64,000 bases of DNA from Tyto alba (lineage: Eukaryota; Chordata; Aves; Strigiformes; Tytonidae). The stretch spans positions 55,348,227 to 55,412,226 of the forward strand of contig NW_024881282.1 in NCBI RefSeq assembly GCF_018691265.1, written 5' to 3'. Shown in pieces: positions 1 to 14,004 of this stretch (positions within the stretch are counted from its first letter, which is position 1; each line of letters starts with the position of its first letter). The notes under the pieces were generated by a model, which was given only the letters and a program-made list of their open reading frames with translations, ran no database searches and had not been told where the DNA came from. The position numbers and the translations under genes were made by a program.

Positions 1-1029
1 ATATTTTTCTTCATGAATGTTAGAAAATAAATTGTTTATGCTACTTTGGGGAGAGCTATTTGGAAAAAGGAGAAAAAGAAATATCATTTTGCAGCTAAAC
101 TCAAGTCCTGTTTCTATTACTGGTAGTTATGTTATTTCTGAAACATAGGTATATGCCTCACAGATGTGTACTGTTCAGACAATAATACATATATTGGTAA
201 ACAATACAGTAAAGCACAACTTTTTCCTCTGGTAACCAAGTAAGTCTCTTCAGCATACTGTTTCTTTTATGATATCCAATTGAAATAACATCAGGATGAA
301 AGCTAAGATACAAATACATCTGGATTCAGTCATTTATAAATCCAGTAAGGAGGAAAATCTTCAAGAAAAAGAGCCAGGTTCCTACTGTCAACATTTTGTG
401 ATCCATCTACCATGAGCAAAGCCCAAGCTTATACAATCTATTACTGTTTTGTAATTCAAACTGCATTCTCTAAAGGGGGAAAAAAAAAAAAAAAAAAAGA
501 GAAAGAAAGAAGAGTTCACAGATTAGTTTGTTTGATGTGTTCTCCTAAAAATACTATTTTTTGCCCTAAGATAGATTGGCAAGGGACAATATGAGACAAG
601 GATTGTTTCTATTTCTTTGCTTCAATAATATGCTGTCTCTAGAAGCAGCAGAGCATGTGGCCGTAGTTGAATATATGCATGAGTCATCAAAGACTAATCT
701 CACTCCCCTTCAGGTCAGCAGACACATCTTCAATGTCATCAACAGGAAATGAATCAGATGCCATGTGCACTGTAATGAGAGAAAAGTAAAATGGACCATT
801 AGAAAACTGTTACTTCTTGAATTTATATTACCAGCTTGGAATGGTGTCACTTGAAAAAAAGATAAAAAACAGGATACAAGGAACAAAGTCAGAAAAAAAA
901 CATTTAACTTAAGATAAATCTCTGCACAGAGAACAAAAGACAATATTGAGTGTATTACTGGGAATATCTAAGTAGGCTGAAGAAAAGTACTGGGCAACCA
1001 GTTATACCACATATAGAAGGAAGGCTTGA
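1..1029. other. AT-rich noncoding stretch
   Basis: No gene or repeat family was recognised here. It contains an uninterrupted run of 19 A at 480-498. Reading frames are short and look random. Confidence 0.6.
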
Positions 1030-1460
1030 GCTTCTTAAGTGGGTGCTGATATGGGTTAGATGAAGGGACAGTGAGGTGGATTGAAAACACCTGAATAGCA
1101 GGGCCTAAATGATAGTGATCACTAACACAAAGCCCAGCTGGAGACAAGCCCACAAGTGGTGTATCCTAGGGGTTGATACTGGGCCAATATAACTTCTTCA
1201 TTAATGATCTGGTTGATGGGACTGAGTGGATCCTCAGCAAATTTGCAGGTAATACAAAACTGGGATGAGTGATGAATACACCAGATGGGTGTGCTGTCAT
1301 TCAGAGGGACCTGGCCAAGCTGGAGAATCCGTCAGTCAGGAATTTCATTAAGTTCAACATGAAAAACTACCAAGTCCCGCACCTGGGAGGAATAACCCCA
1401 GGCACCGGTACAGGCCCAGGGTCAACCAGCTGACAGAGAGAGAGCTTGACAGAAAGCTGA
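1030..1460 (+). mobile_element. CR1 LINE fragment, internal ORF2 (reverse transcriptase) piece
   Basis: The plus strand reads like the avian CR1 ORF2 region: a GGTGGATTGAAAAC block near 1074, then a segment equivalent to 'FINDLVDGTE...LSKFA', then 'IQRDLAKLE' and a CACCTGG(G/A)AGGAA block near 1380. CR1 is a non-LTR retrotransposon and its RT active site is normally F/Y-A-D-D. Here the codons at 1242-1253 read Phe-Ala-Gly-Asn, so both catalytic aspartates are gone, and the frame is broken elsewhere. The 3' end of CR1 is missing: similarity stops near 1460. It is an old inactive fragment. The boundaries are approximate. Confidence 0.85.
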
Positions 1461-4400
1461 AGCTGACATGTCACTCTGGCCTTGCCCCCAACACTTCTTG
1501 TTCTATCCTCTTTCAGCCAGTGTAGAACTCTGAATGATGAGTTGAGGTATTGATCCATCTGAAAAGAAAACATATTTTTTAGAGTTACTTTTCATCTAGA
1601 TCCAGCTCCTTGCTTAGCCACACAATAACCTAGTACAATGGAAATGACACCAACAGGCAGGAGGAATAAAGGGGGAACATGTGGGATCAGAAATTTCTGC
1701 TGCATCTAAGTGACCATGTAATTATAGATTGAATGGTCATGCCATTTGTCAGAGAAAAATTTTGCACATCGTCTGAAAAAAAGTATTATTCTTTCAAACA
1801 AATGATAACATTATGATATCTTCTTTTGCAAAGAATTCTTGACAGTGATTCTTAAATACTTTTTCAGTCGTAGGTTTTTCACTTAAAAGTAAAATACTTA
1901 TAACTTTTCTAAGACAGACAGGCAAAAGCCAAAAAGTATTCTAAAACTTGCTCATTATTCTAGCCATACACTGGGGAACACTTACCCAGAGGTTAAGAAA
2001 TCAGCCAAGGATCAGAGATATTTGACTTTGTGTCTCAGCTTCTTTACAGACTCTTCTGTATGATTTGAGGCTTTGAAATTTGAACAGGATTTATCTCGCC
2101 TAATTTTGTTCTTTTAAGGTTGCCCAATTCCAAAGCTCCCATATTAATGATCAAATAGACAATAATGATCTAAGGAAACCAATGTCTTACAGTGGGTGTT
2201 GCAGCATCATCATTGGAAGAAATCTCCTTTCTCACATCATAGGAAATCCCCCAAAAAGATATTTTAGGACAAATTTCTTTCATGATGCAGTTTACCATAT
2301 GGTTATGTAACAACTGTATTATGTCCATTTTGTATACCAAAAAAATCACAACTTCTCACAACATCTGGTTAATTTTGTAAGGATAACTATTCCAAATGTT
2401 GTGTGTTGAGTTGATGCCGTGGTTCAGTGGTATGTGTAAGAAGCTTTAAAACCTATCAGTGCCATTTTAACAAGAAGATTAAAATCTAAAATTGTAATAA
2501 GAATATTTTCTAGACATATTCAAACTATTGCAAACTTCTTTTTCAATCATGATAAAGGTACTTCTATGTTAAAATCAGTTGTAAGGTACTAAAAACAATG
2601 TATCATAAATGTCATCAAACATTGCTGTAATTTTCTTTCACTAATACATTAAATTGAGCTTGCAAAAAGTCTCTTTTGTGACCGACAATATTTTGTGTAA
2701 ATAGCAAATAATTCTTTCCTGCCACCTGAGACCACTGGTGGTTAAATGTGAATTTTGTTTTATTTTATTTTTGCTTAATGTGTTAATATTTTTAGGCAAG
2801 GAACTTACAAAGAAAGGTCAAAAATGCATAGGAAATTTGCCTAAAATATTTTATGATCAACAGCAAAGAAGGCAACAGTTTAAACAGGTGCAGCATGCTT
2901 GAACATCTCAACAGTTTATGGTTAAGTGCTGACAAGAAATTGATCTAGAAGGAAATAATTTTAATTTCTGTGTGTGTTCAAAAACTGGTGAAGAAAAATG
3001 AGGGGAGAGATTCAGGCCACCTGTAACAGGCATTAAGTTAACTTTCTCAAGCTCACAACAACTTCACTGAAATGATTTCTGGGAAATACAGTTAGAGCTT
3101 CCAGACCTATGTCATTTTATTTCCATATAAGGAAATTTTATCTCCAAACCTATGTCTATCACACAATCAACCAGAAAACTTTATTTTCTCTAGTGTAATC
3201 TCCACAGTGGTCTGTCATCACTGAGTTTCCATAAGGCTTTCACCACCATAGACAATTTTAGACTTTGAAAGTACCAATCACTTAGAACTGTTTCCTTTGA
3301 AGTCTTAGGCATTGGATAGGGAGATGCTGAAACCATTTTTTGTTCTCTGCCTACAAAAACATAACTCATACATGTATACACACAAACATAGAGACAGAGA
3401 GTAATAGAGATGAATAGCAAAGATCTGTTGACTGTACTGTGCTTTGCTGCTTTGTTTTCTCCCAGCAACTTATCCGACAAAGACATTGCAGTTCTGGGGT
3501 CACACAAAGAAGCTGTAAACCACTATCCTATGCCATGACTACCTACAATTTAAACAAAAGCAAAGAGAAATCAAAAGCTGTTTCTCCCAGATAGATCTTT
3601 TAAGGAAAAACCTGTACTCCACTTTTACCAGCTAGCAACAGCCTGCAATTTAATCTGCCAGAACACAAAGTCATTACAGATTTCTCAGTTTTACTTAGAT
3701 GCAGACAGGAAAATACATCTGAATCAACTCTCCTGCAATAAAATCTGTGTAATTCCCACTTCCACCCACCATCTCTGGGAAAGTGAGAGTACACAGCAAC
3801 AAGGAATGCTTCAAGAAGGCAAAGCATTGACAAGCAATGCTTTTGATGTCAAACCAGAGACAGAGTATCCCAAACCCATAGAAATGGCGTGTGTTGTAAG
3901 GAAGGATGGGCAGGAGGGACCATAATGATCTATATGTCATAAAATATTTCCAGCTTTTCAGTGAGACAAGTACGAACACAAGTTGCTGCTCTAATACTTG
4001 TGTACATCCCCAAAGCCTTTGTAACATGAAAAAGACAGAAGAACAAATGTTTTAACTTAGATCAAAGAAAGAAATTTAAAAGTCTGCCAGACAGGTTACT
4101 AGGCAGACTTCTGATATCAGAAGTAAGCTCAGACTTGCCAAAATATGGCAAATGAAGATTCATAACACATTTGGGGTTATGTCTTGGGTTTATTGCAAGG
4201 TACATGGACATGTTTGCAGCCTTCTCAGAATAAAATAGGGCCATAACATTAAAATACATACAGCTTCAGCTTTTCTTGTTTCCAGAGCCATCAAATCAAA
4301 GAACTGATCAGAGCAAGCAACTACTCTGGGTTTTCACTGAAGTCAAATATTATCTGAATTTGTGAAAACAGAAACACAAATAAAAGCTTACCCCATGAGA

Positions 4401-7400
4401 TGGGAGCATTCCAGTAGGCATGAAAAAAAGATACACTGTGCATATATCAAGAAGGAAGAGCCTGGTGTGGGTATTTAGAAGGTCTAAATTATATTATAAA
4501 AATCTGTTGGATCAAAGTGGAGTATCCTACCTTAAGCATCCAAAAGTTAGATATCTAAGTTTAATTTAGTGGCTGTACTTTCCCTTCCTGTTCCATGAAG
4601 AAAAGTAGGACTCTCAAGAGGGCAGTTCATCTCATTCCATGATTTTTTGTCTAAGAAGTCAGAAGATTTATGCTCTGCAAGTGCCTATTTCACTCCATGC
4701 AATGTAACAGCTTTTCAACGTCTCATTCACTGATTCCAAATCATTTTTCACAAAGAATAACTAAGCCAGTCTTAATGAACTTCTGCACATACAAGGGTAA
4801 CAAAAGGGAAACAGAAAACAGAAGACAAATTTAGACAGAAGATATCTCTTCCATTGCAGCTCTTGGTTTATGGAGGGATTTTGTACTGCAGTTTTGCAGT
4901 TCATTTCAAAAACACAAAAAACCCCCAGCAGATTCCCTTGTTATTAGCAGGCAGCAGATCCGAAGGCAATGTTCAGAAGTTTCCACTTAAATATGTTTGA
5001 CTTCAATAAGGTCTTTTGTTTGTTTAAGCATTTCCCATGAGGAAACCATATCTGTGCCAAAAGGTTTTACTGAAATATTGAAGAACCCTAGACAGGAATC
5101 TACACAAGCCAATAAAACAGCACCCCGTATCATCAAACGGGCAGTGAAAGTTTTATTACGATATTGAGTTCAGCAAGTAAACCAAGCCTTACTCAGTGCA
5201 ATCCATAAAATTAATCAGGCACAACCTACCCTGTACACTCTTAGTACACTCTTCATTGCAAAGGTTTTTAAAAATAAGCACTTCTGAGATATATAAATAT
5301 GTAACTATATATTTGTAACAGTTTAACATGTTTTATGGTATTTTTCCTCAGATTATGAATATATTAATATTTAGTTTATCATTATGAATATCATGAATAG
5401 TATAATAATGAACACATAGGATATGCTTAATTTCTTTTGCTGCTCTTTGACTGTTGCTTACAAGTTTTTGTAGTGTATTGCACTATCTAATACAGTTTGG
5501 AATGTCAGGGTGGAAATATGTCCTTGCTTGAGCCATTTGTAAACAGTTGGCTAGCCCAGCAGATGTGAAAGATGTGAAGTGAGTTCAGCAGGTCCAGATC
5601 ACCAGTGCAGTACCTGGAACTTTATTTTACAACTGCTTGCTACACAATGTCTTATGTCCTTTAATCTGATGAAGTTGTCCTTCTATCTCCCATTGTTTTT
5701 CATCTTTTGAAAGAGTAATTGAAATTTCTGCCATGGTCCTTTTTCCTGACAGGCTATGTTGATTCAGTTTAGCATCACAGGATAGACTAATAGAGGTGGA
5801 AGAAGCTCAAGAGCACGGTAGATAGCCTTGTCATGACACATCCTACCATATTGTCTGAACACATAAAAAGCAGACTTCACAAGCAACACTGTTTTCCTTA
5901 GTATTAGTAACAAGGAGAAATAGGTATTAGATGTGGGAGAACAGAACTTCCCTATCCCCAACCTCCCCAACACAAAGATGAGCAGAGCGTCAGAGCCTGA
6001 TAAAGTAGTTTTAAAATTTATTTTTTTTACATAATTGAATCTCAAGGAGCTGTCAGACATCACTTAAAGTACTATGAAATTTTTCAGAGCATGATAAGTA
6101 AGGCTAGACTTTATTAAAGTGGTTACTCTAAGTTACTGAAAAATATTATTCTTCCGTGATCTCAATATAGTCGGAATCTAATAAAATCTCGGCGGAATTG
6201 AAATAATCACTCTTACCAATCATATACCTACTATGAATTATTCACCTCATTTTAATGATATGGCAGTGGTCTTCTGCCTAAGTGGAAAGCTAGAAATTAT
6301 CCCTCAACACTGCTTTCCAATGAGAAATGATGTTTCAACAAAATCAGATTTTTTCACTTGCAGGAGAAAAATATTGCTAGAAATTTTGCTTTTCTGTTGA
6401 TCAACCAAAAAAATAATTCACTTTATTATCACTGACCACAGTGCAGTTTTTAAAAGCTTTTATATTTAATCAATAGTTATAAAAATCTTATTCTGTTATC
6501 CTGTTACAATAAAATCAGTTGTTCAGAAATGTGTTGATGTCTGAGTAAAAAAAAAAAAAATAAAAATAATTGAAAAGCATCCTACAGAGGTCTGTATCTA
6601 GGTCACAGCATCCTATCACCAGCACAACCAAAGACAGTCAATAGACAAAGACGTGCTCCTTCATTCAATGGTAAGAGATCACCAACCATAGAAGCTGGGA
6701 CATCATATTTTCATCTCTATCCATTAACAAAGGTCAATAAGATCAAGGTGTATCAATACTGAGAGCTGTTTAGTCAACTTGTGAAATAGAAGGGAAAATA
6801 TCAGACTGTTCAATAAAAAATTAGATTGCTTACATCAACTAGCAAGATTTTAAGCAAATACCATTCAAGTCCAAGACTTTCAGAAACTACTTCAGAAGCA
6901 ATGAATTATGGAATATCTTTCAGGCAAAGATTACACCAGTATCTTTGCAGCAGTGTTTTACTCTACTAATTTCTGTAGAACTTTTCAATAAGTTAGATTT
7001 TAGTTACTGTGAGCGAAGTTTGAGGAACTACACCGACCTTCCTAGAATGAGAATGACCAGAAGAAACTGAATGATTCACCCAAAGCTGACACTGATAAAT
7101 CTATGAATAGAAGCTGAACTTGTCATTCAATTATTTTTGGCATGTCCTGGCTTGTTTTATAGTTTTAAACTCTTCGTACAGCCACATTTTCTCAAACATT
7201 TGAATTAAAAAAATTAATAGGAGTGAGGGAAGATGACAATCCACCATGCAAGATTCTACTTAACTTATTACATCTCTTTAAGCTACACATTAGAAGCAGC
7301 CTTTGAAGGATTGTTGTGAAGTGGCTCTCTGATTATTTCCGAAAATGACTCAGTATGCTTTATGACCTGTAGGAATATTGACAAAGATCTTGACTTAAAG

Positions 7401-8131
7401 ACCAGATACAAAGAAGATAGTGAACATGTGTTCAAACAGCAAATCTGGACAATTCCACCTGCATTACTATGAATACTCCAAAAAGAGATGTTCTTCCTGT
7501 TCCTTACTGTTCACAGTGGCAGTTGCAGACTAGGTCTCTGCATCAGGAGGTGGCTACCACCCTGTCCCATCCTCCCAGTTCCTACACTTCCTCCCAACAT
7601 AGCAACAAATGCATGCTGAGTGCCATTTGAATTGTCATTCTCCCATCACATGTTTGTGCTAAGAAACTCAGTAGAAGGCATCAATGAGTAAATTTCATAA
7701 TAGGCTTTATGTTTGCGGGTTTTTTTTCAAAGATCTTTCCTCAGAGTCTTGAAAGGGGTGGATGTTCCTGCATCACTCATGTAAACATGCAGTATGGCAG
7801 ATGGAAGGATGGAGTAGAGGTAGTCAATGCAGGAAAAAGAGAGGGGTTGTAAATGCTGAGGAAGTCAGGTATGTGTCTGTCCATCACAGTTTTTAATAAC
7901 GCTGGGCTGCGCTGTCCATGTCACAAAAGTTACCACAGTTTGCCACTTATTCATGGGGGATAATTATTCATTGCCTAATTGATTTCATTGTCATCTGTAA
8001 ATAAGAAACACAACTGATAGAAAACAGCATCATGTAATCAAATAATTATCAGTCCTCCAGTTAAAAGTATAATTGTATGAAATTGTCCTGGCACTACTTT
8101 TTAATATGATGTCTAATTTAGGCAATATATT
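1461..8131. other. Noncoding stretch, nothing recognised
   Basis: AT-rich sequence with short random reading frames. There is a 14-A run at 6547-6560. A 110-codon minus-strand frame at 3695-4027 is within chance expectation for this length and composition. No repeat family was recognised. Confidence 0.5.
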
Positions 8132-8201
8132 TTCATATAGTGAATCCTTGTTGAGTCACAAAATAAGTGATATATTGAATCCTTGTTGAGTCACAAAATA
8201 A
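8132..8201. repeat. Tandem duplication, 2 copies, period 35 bp
   Basis: Copy 1 is 8132-8166 and copy 2 is 8167-8201. The last 26 bases of each copy (8141-8166 and 8176-8201) are identical, while the first nine differ at several positions. Each copy carries a perfect AP-1/TRE heptamer TGAGTCA, at 8152-8158 and 8187-8193. Confidence 0.9.
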
Positions 8202-10211
8202 TATCTCTGCAAGAAAGCTGTAGAGGTTGCTAAGCATTATGTTGTTGAGGCTGGTGGAGCTATTTCTGACTGTTCCCACATGAGCACCTCTAATATATCG
8301 TATAACTGTTATTAAATTAACATCATATGCCTTGAGGCTCCTATTTGCTAATAATTTCTACATGTTTGTGTTTTTACAAGCTCTGGTTCTTAATAGATAA
8401 TGAAGCTTGGAAAGTTGTAACATAAGGTATTGCAAGGCCTCAAGAAACTCAGACTTCTATCAACAAAATCAGCAGCAGTTCTGAATGCACATCATGGAGA
8501 GCAACAGGACATGGTGACCTGATTGGAAGCTCACCTTGCAGTCAGGAAGTTTTGGATGGATATTATTTTGCCAAAAGACAAAATTTCACATAGACTAAGC
8601 TAAAAGTCAGAAGTGTTTAAAACATGATCTGACAACTCTCCGATGCCAAAGAGCCTCTTCTCCTAATGAAAAAATTTGAAAAAACTGATTGTAGTACAAT
8701 AAACCACCAGCATTTTAGTGCATAACTGTGTGCCCTGGTCAGATGGTTGTCTTCTCTATACCACATTTTAGTAGGAGAAGTATTGCTCACTATTTCAATG
8801 GTGTTTCTGAAAAGGCATCATAAATCCTACTCCAGTTGTGAGAGGAAAACCAAAGAAGTTATGTTCTGTGCCAAAAAGATAAGGAATAAGAATTGTAAGA
8901 TAAAGTTGATCTGAATAAATGCAAGAATTGTAAAGTTAAGCTAAATTAGTTTAGCACATAACTGTAGTTAGGTATGCAAGAGTTCTGTGTCATTATTGAT
9001 ATGTTTAATATTTGATCCATGCTGCAATGCACTGAAACAAGTCTTTCAGAATTTGCTCCTCTAATTTATTTCTTGTGTGTAATTTGCCTGCACTCCAGTA
9101 AGTAATATAATATAGCTAAAATGTGTGAGTTTTCATTTTTCCTCAGGTGAGCTTCTCTCCCCACAGAAGTTCTTATACCAAAGACTGCTTCAGCATTTTC
9201 TAGAAATGGGTATGTAGATGTAACATTTGACTTTGGAGGTATCATGGCAGTTTTCTTTTTTTTAAAAAAATTTAGGAAATTTAGAAATTCTCCTTGGGAA
9301 CATAGTCCAATTTAGAAAATCACTGCTCACCAGATGAAATGGGCATGAGTCATAGCATACCACAGAACTGGTTGTCTTGGTCAGTTTTTGCAGGTGATAT
9401 TCTTTGCTAATAACTGGAGAAGCCCTTGAAAGTAAGTGAAGCACTACAAATTACAACATATAAATATCTCCTACAGTTTTACACAATTTTTCATGTCAGT
9501 TTAGGTCTGTTCTGAGGTGAGTTCAGATGAGTTTAGTCTATCACAGGGTAAACAGAAACAGCAGGAGGAGGTAACTGTGTAAAGAAGCTGGTCTTTATAT
9601 TAGAAAATAAGCATAGTAACATCACAAATAGGAATCTGGATTGCACCAACAGTCCTATAAGAGCTATTTAAAACTTGCATGGCTGCCAGGTGGAGCGATT
9701 AAAACTCTGTAGTCAGTCACACGGGGGAGGAAACAATACAGAAATGAAGGAGAAGAAGCAAAACAGAAGCAATATTTTCCTCTGTATATTTTCCTTGGTG
9801 CTTATTTGGTGATAGGATTTTAAGGTTATCATGTGAACCTGCCTTTTCCAGTTACTGAAGGCTCTGAAGAAACAATGGTACTTGATGGTGCACCATAATC
9901 AGATCAATTATTACAAATCTCCTTCATGGGTCCTTGTCACAAATTCTGTTAAAAGAAATTTTCTCTTGGCTTATCAGTTGCTTATTTTTAGGGTTTCTGT
10001 CTTCAATGAAAATTGAAGCCCATGGCTCAATCCTTTTAGAGCTCTTTCACTTTGAAAACTATTTAAAGGGAAAATAATTAAATGCAGTTACAGATGGATT
10101 TAAAATGTAAAAACATAAGGCTTATATTTACTTAAAATCATCTGGCCAAATAAATGTGATTAATAATCAACATCTGTTCAGGAATTAAGTACTGACATGG
10201 ATTTCAGGTGT
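8202..10211. other. Noncoding stretch, nothing recognised
   Basis: AT-rich, with no long reading frame and no recognised repeat. Confidence 0.5.
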
Positions 10212-10225
10212 CCGCTGGTGGGCAG
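10212..10225 (+). promoter_or_regulatory. CTCF-like binding motif
   Basis: The 14-mer CCGCTGGTGGGCAG agrees well with the vertebrate CTCF core, written as CCACYAGRKGGCRS with A or G tolerated at position 3. The main departures are G for A at position 6 and T at position 8. The motif is seen in sequence. Binding is inference. Confidence 0.4.
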
Positions 10226-13200
10226 CACTAATGCACCTAAAGCAGAAAGCACACACCCAAAATTAAAGTCAGCAGTGGAACAGAAAAAATATATTTATTT
10301 TACATATGGATTTTGCATGTTTTTCAACATTACTGCTGTAAGATTAGTATGAGCCTACAGTTTATCTGAAAGGAAAAGTTGGTGCAGTCTTTAAAGGGAA
10401 AGAATAGATACGTTACTCTAGAATATTTTCCCATGAGTTGAAGAAATGTTTTTATTGCAGACCCACAAAAAAAGGGGAAGTGGGATAAGCTGAAACTGAA
10501 AAATGTGTTCTATTCTGGTGGATATTAAGGACATTGTGTGAGAATTTCACTTAGGATAGGTAAGGATAGAGATTACAGCTATAGTTTTGTTTAGACAAAT
10601 CTTGAACAGTAACAAATATCCTTTATGTACTACACACTTGAGAAAATCAGATCTATTTAGGAAAGTATAAGCTATATTCCTTACCAGCTATCAGCATGCA
10701 GAAGAGAGGGTTTAACAGAAACCTGAACCTCAGTGTAAGAGGCTGGCTATTGCCCGAGAGCTGTCTGCTTACATTCCATACTAGTGGTATAAAGAGGCAT
10801 CTTTACATGTTGCTGGTGACCGTAGATAATACAAGGTGCATCAGCATCCCTAGGAGTCTTACTTCTTTTCTTGTTTCCCATTCCCAGAGTGTCCATTGTG
10901 GCTTGCTTGAAGAATTGTCTTCTTTCATTCCTTAAATTGTCTAATGTTTCTTGTGGGTTAAAAATAACAAAAGGTTACCTACTTGTATTTTATATACATT
11001 AATATTTTCTTTGCACAGATCAAGTACATGAGCAGGTTTAGACAGTCTACAGAGAAAGCTGAAATTCTGCCCTTGCTGCCTGTGGTCTGTACTGTAGCAG
11101 TGTCATGAACACCAAGAAACTCACTGAACATTTGGTCTAATAGAAATTGTGTCTTTTTTTTTACCATTTGCGAATTTATTCTCTTGAGAGCTGAGAGTAA
11201 AAAAAAAAAAAAAAAAGGGTGAATAAAACAGATTGTCAGTGTTCATCTTAAGTACACTTTATTCCCATCTTCAGAGCCTACAATAGCCTGAATGCCAAAG
11301 CATGGCAGCTGCCAGGGAGAGGAAAATTTTACTTTGTTAAGCCTATTTCTTGAACACTTCAAATGAAAGCCAGAACCACTGGATTGTGTGAGAGGCAGCT
11401 AAAAGCCTTTCAGCTGCAGAACTGCTTAGAAAGTTTCCATAAAACAACCTCGTCTGAAAACATTGATATAAAGTTCTGCAAAGTTTAAACAGAAGTTCCA
11501 CGTCTACCAGCAAAGTCTGAAGCTCTTGACTAATGCATGGTGAATAATAATCAAGCTCAAAGCATTCCATATCTTAATGTAGGCAAGTGCCAAAATATGG
11601 AAGACTAGATTCATTCATGTCCTGATGGAAATGTCATTGTTTGTTTTCCTTTGCTGATGTAATTTATTTTTCTGTAGCTAAATACTCACAGGATGAGGGA
11701 CAAATCAATTTTAAAGTCCAACTATCTGTGGAGGGAAGAAAAAGCAACTCTGATACAATAATGAAATCATATTTAGTTTGGGTTAAGAAGATATATGCAT
11801 AAATAATATCCAATTTAATGTGACAAGATAACTGGGACCTTCTAGGAAGAAAATGTAACTATTTCTGTAAGAATACTTTAAAATTAAGTTTTTAGCTATC
11901 GTATAACATACTCTGTGGTAAATTAATTTCAATAACATATTTGTATAGTACCTGTTACCATATGATCTAAGAGATCCTTTTACATTTACTGTCACATTAT
12001 TTCCATAATACTTCTAGTTCTGTTTTTCTCTATGAGCTGATAATCACAATGTGTAGGAGTAAGTGTACAACAAAAAAATATTTTAAATGTTTTCATTAGA
12101 TTTTTTTTAAATGTTACCTTTTCCTAAAAGAAAAATGTTAAACTAAGTCTTTAGCATCAGAATAAATGGTACTTGAAGATTAGATTGCTAAAACACACTG
12201 CAATATGTTGAACAGTAACATAGGCCTTACTGTCAGTTCTTTGAATTTTCCATGTAAAACAAACTTAACGCCTGTTAGAGGAAAACAGAGCATTATGTAT
12301 CAGAGGAAAATGGCTTCTGGGAAAATATTATTCATATTTTTGCCATGTGTCCTACTATTACTCGGTCCATTAAAGGTGAAGAAAATATATCTCATCTTTC
12401 CATTTTCCTGTCATATCATTCAGAAATGAGGCATGCAGTATTCTGTCTCAGAAAGGTCATTTTATTTTAAAGTTGTTTTTCCCTAGGCATTTGAAAATAT
12501 TTTTGAGCAACAAATCATTTCAGAGGAAAATTAAAAAAAAAAAAAAAAAAAAATTCCTTCCATAAATCACAAAATTCTGTTGAAATTTTAACTTGCATTC
12601 CAGCTGTCAGGTTCCTGAAGTACTGGAAAATGCAATAGCTCAGGGGAAGAACTGTATAAGCTAAAATTAAAATTATAGCTCATAGTGGACAGAAATAAAA
12701 TGGAGCTGCAGAAGGGATACAAAAGCTCAGGGGATATTATTTCAGTCTTTCTGTAGAAACTAGTCTAATCTCTAAGGAACAGGTAAAGGTTTGCACATTC
12801 ATACTTGGCTCATATGTGCAACATTGACTGGCTCTGAAATGGGAGTCCCTTCCAATGAAAAGGCAAGACGTTTTAGTGTCAAGTGTATGCATTTAAGTGG
12901 AGTAGTTTTCTAGAAAATTTCCACTTTGTGAGAAAGAAAATTACTCTTTTTCTATTCCAGGCTACCTCCTTAAAAAACTCAGATGTCAGCAACACATCAA
13001 AGTGACAGGGACCTGCCATGCTGAGTGACCAAGTGGCAGAGATTTAGGTGCAAATGCTCCCAACTTCTGCTCCCCCTTCCACCACCCTAGGCAAAGGGAC
13101 ACTGAGACTTCTCCTCCACCCCCCTACACTTCTCCAGACACTGGTCTGCTCAGCTGCTCTGCCTTCTCTGCCCTTTTTATCTTCCACTTGTCTTTTGTTT

Positions 13201-14004
13201 ATTCTGCAGAGCTAACAGCTGAAAGAGGGGGGGAAAAAAAAAATTTACAGACAGTTTGCAATTTTTCATCAGAAAACCATTACATGTTTGTGAGAGAAAA
13301 AATGGAAGAATTATTTGAGAGGCATCTCTTAAATAATTGGTTTATTTCACAATTCTTTCATAAAGATAGAGGATGTTTTTCAGTAGACATTCTTCTGGAT
13401 TGGTAAGAGCAGAAATTACAAACAAAAGCCAATCTTAGAGAAATTCAAGGGAAAGAGGTATAGAAAGTCTATTTCTGAAAAAAAAAAAAAAAGAGAGAGA
13501 AAAAAATGCAAGGGTAGCTAATGAGAGGGGTATTTTACATGCACTGAGAGAAAAAAGAAAAGGAATTTTGCAAAGATAGCTGCCAGAAGCCTTACAAGAA
13601 TGAGTCCAAGAGAGATAAGAAGACAGTAACACAAGTGGTATGTCAAGCAAAATATTTCCTGAACAAGACAACGTATTCAGCTAGGCTAGGTTCATGGACA
13701 CAGAGTGGAATCTCCATATGAGATCTCTTCAAGACAGAAAATACAAAAGGAAAGAACTACCAGGCTGATAGCTGACCCCTGTCATTAAAATGTTCCATTA
13801 CAGATTTGGTTTGGATTAATTTCTGGATAAAGATAGTTCATTTGATATGATAAGAAAACATGAGAGAATATGTATTTCTGAACCATATTGAGAAAGAAAG
13901 GTGATATATTCCTACTTTGTGGGTTAATGTACTTTCGTATCTTTCAGTCACCATCAGGAAAGTAAGGTGATATCTGCTCTGGATATCTCAAGTTCAAGTA
14001 AATT
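10226..14004. other. Noncoding stretch with poly(A) runs
   Basis: No gene was recognised. It holds A18 at 11199-11216 and A21 at 12533-12553. An acceptor-like pyrimidine/AG at 12960 precedes sequence with early stops in all three frames, so no coding exon is supported. Confidence 0.5.

Noticed and set aside
3695..4027. 110-codon minus-strand hydrophobic frame
   Set aside because: Chance-length, with hydrophobicity explained by T-rich antisense sequence. No family recognised.
12961..13120. Acceptor-like TTTTTCTATTCCAG followed by possible exon
   Set aside because: All three frames close within about 22 codons and no good donor follows.
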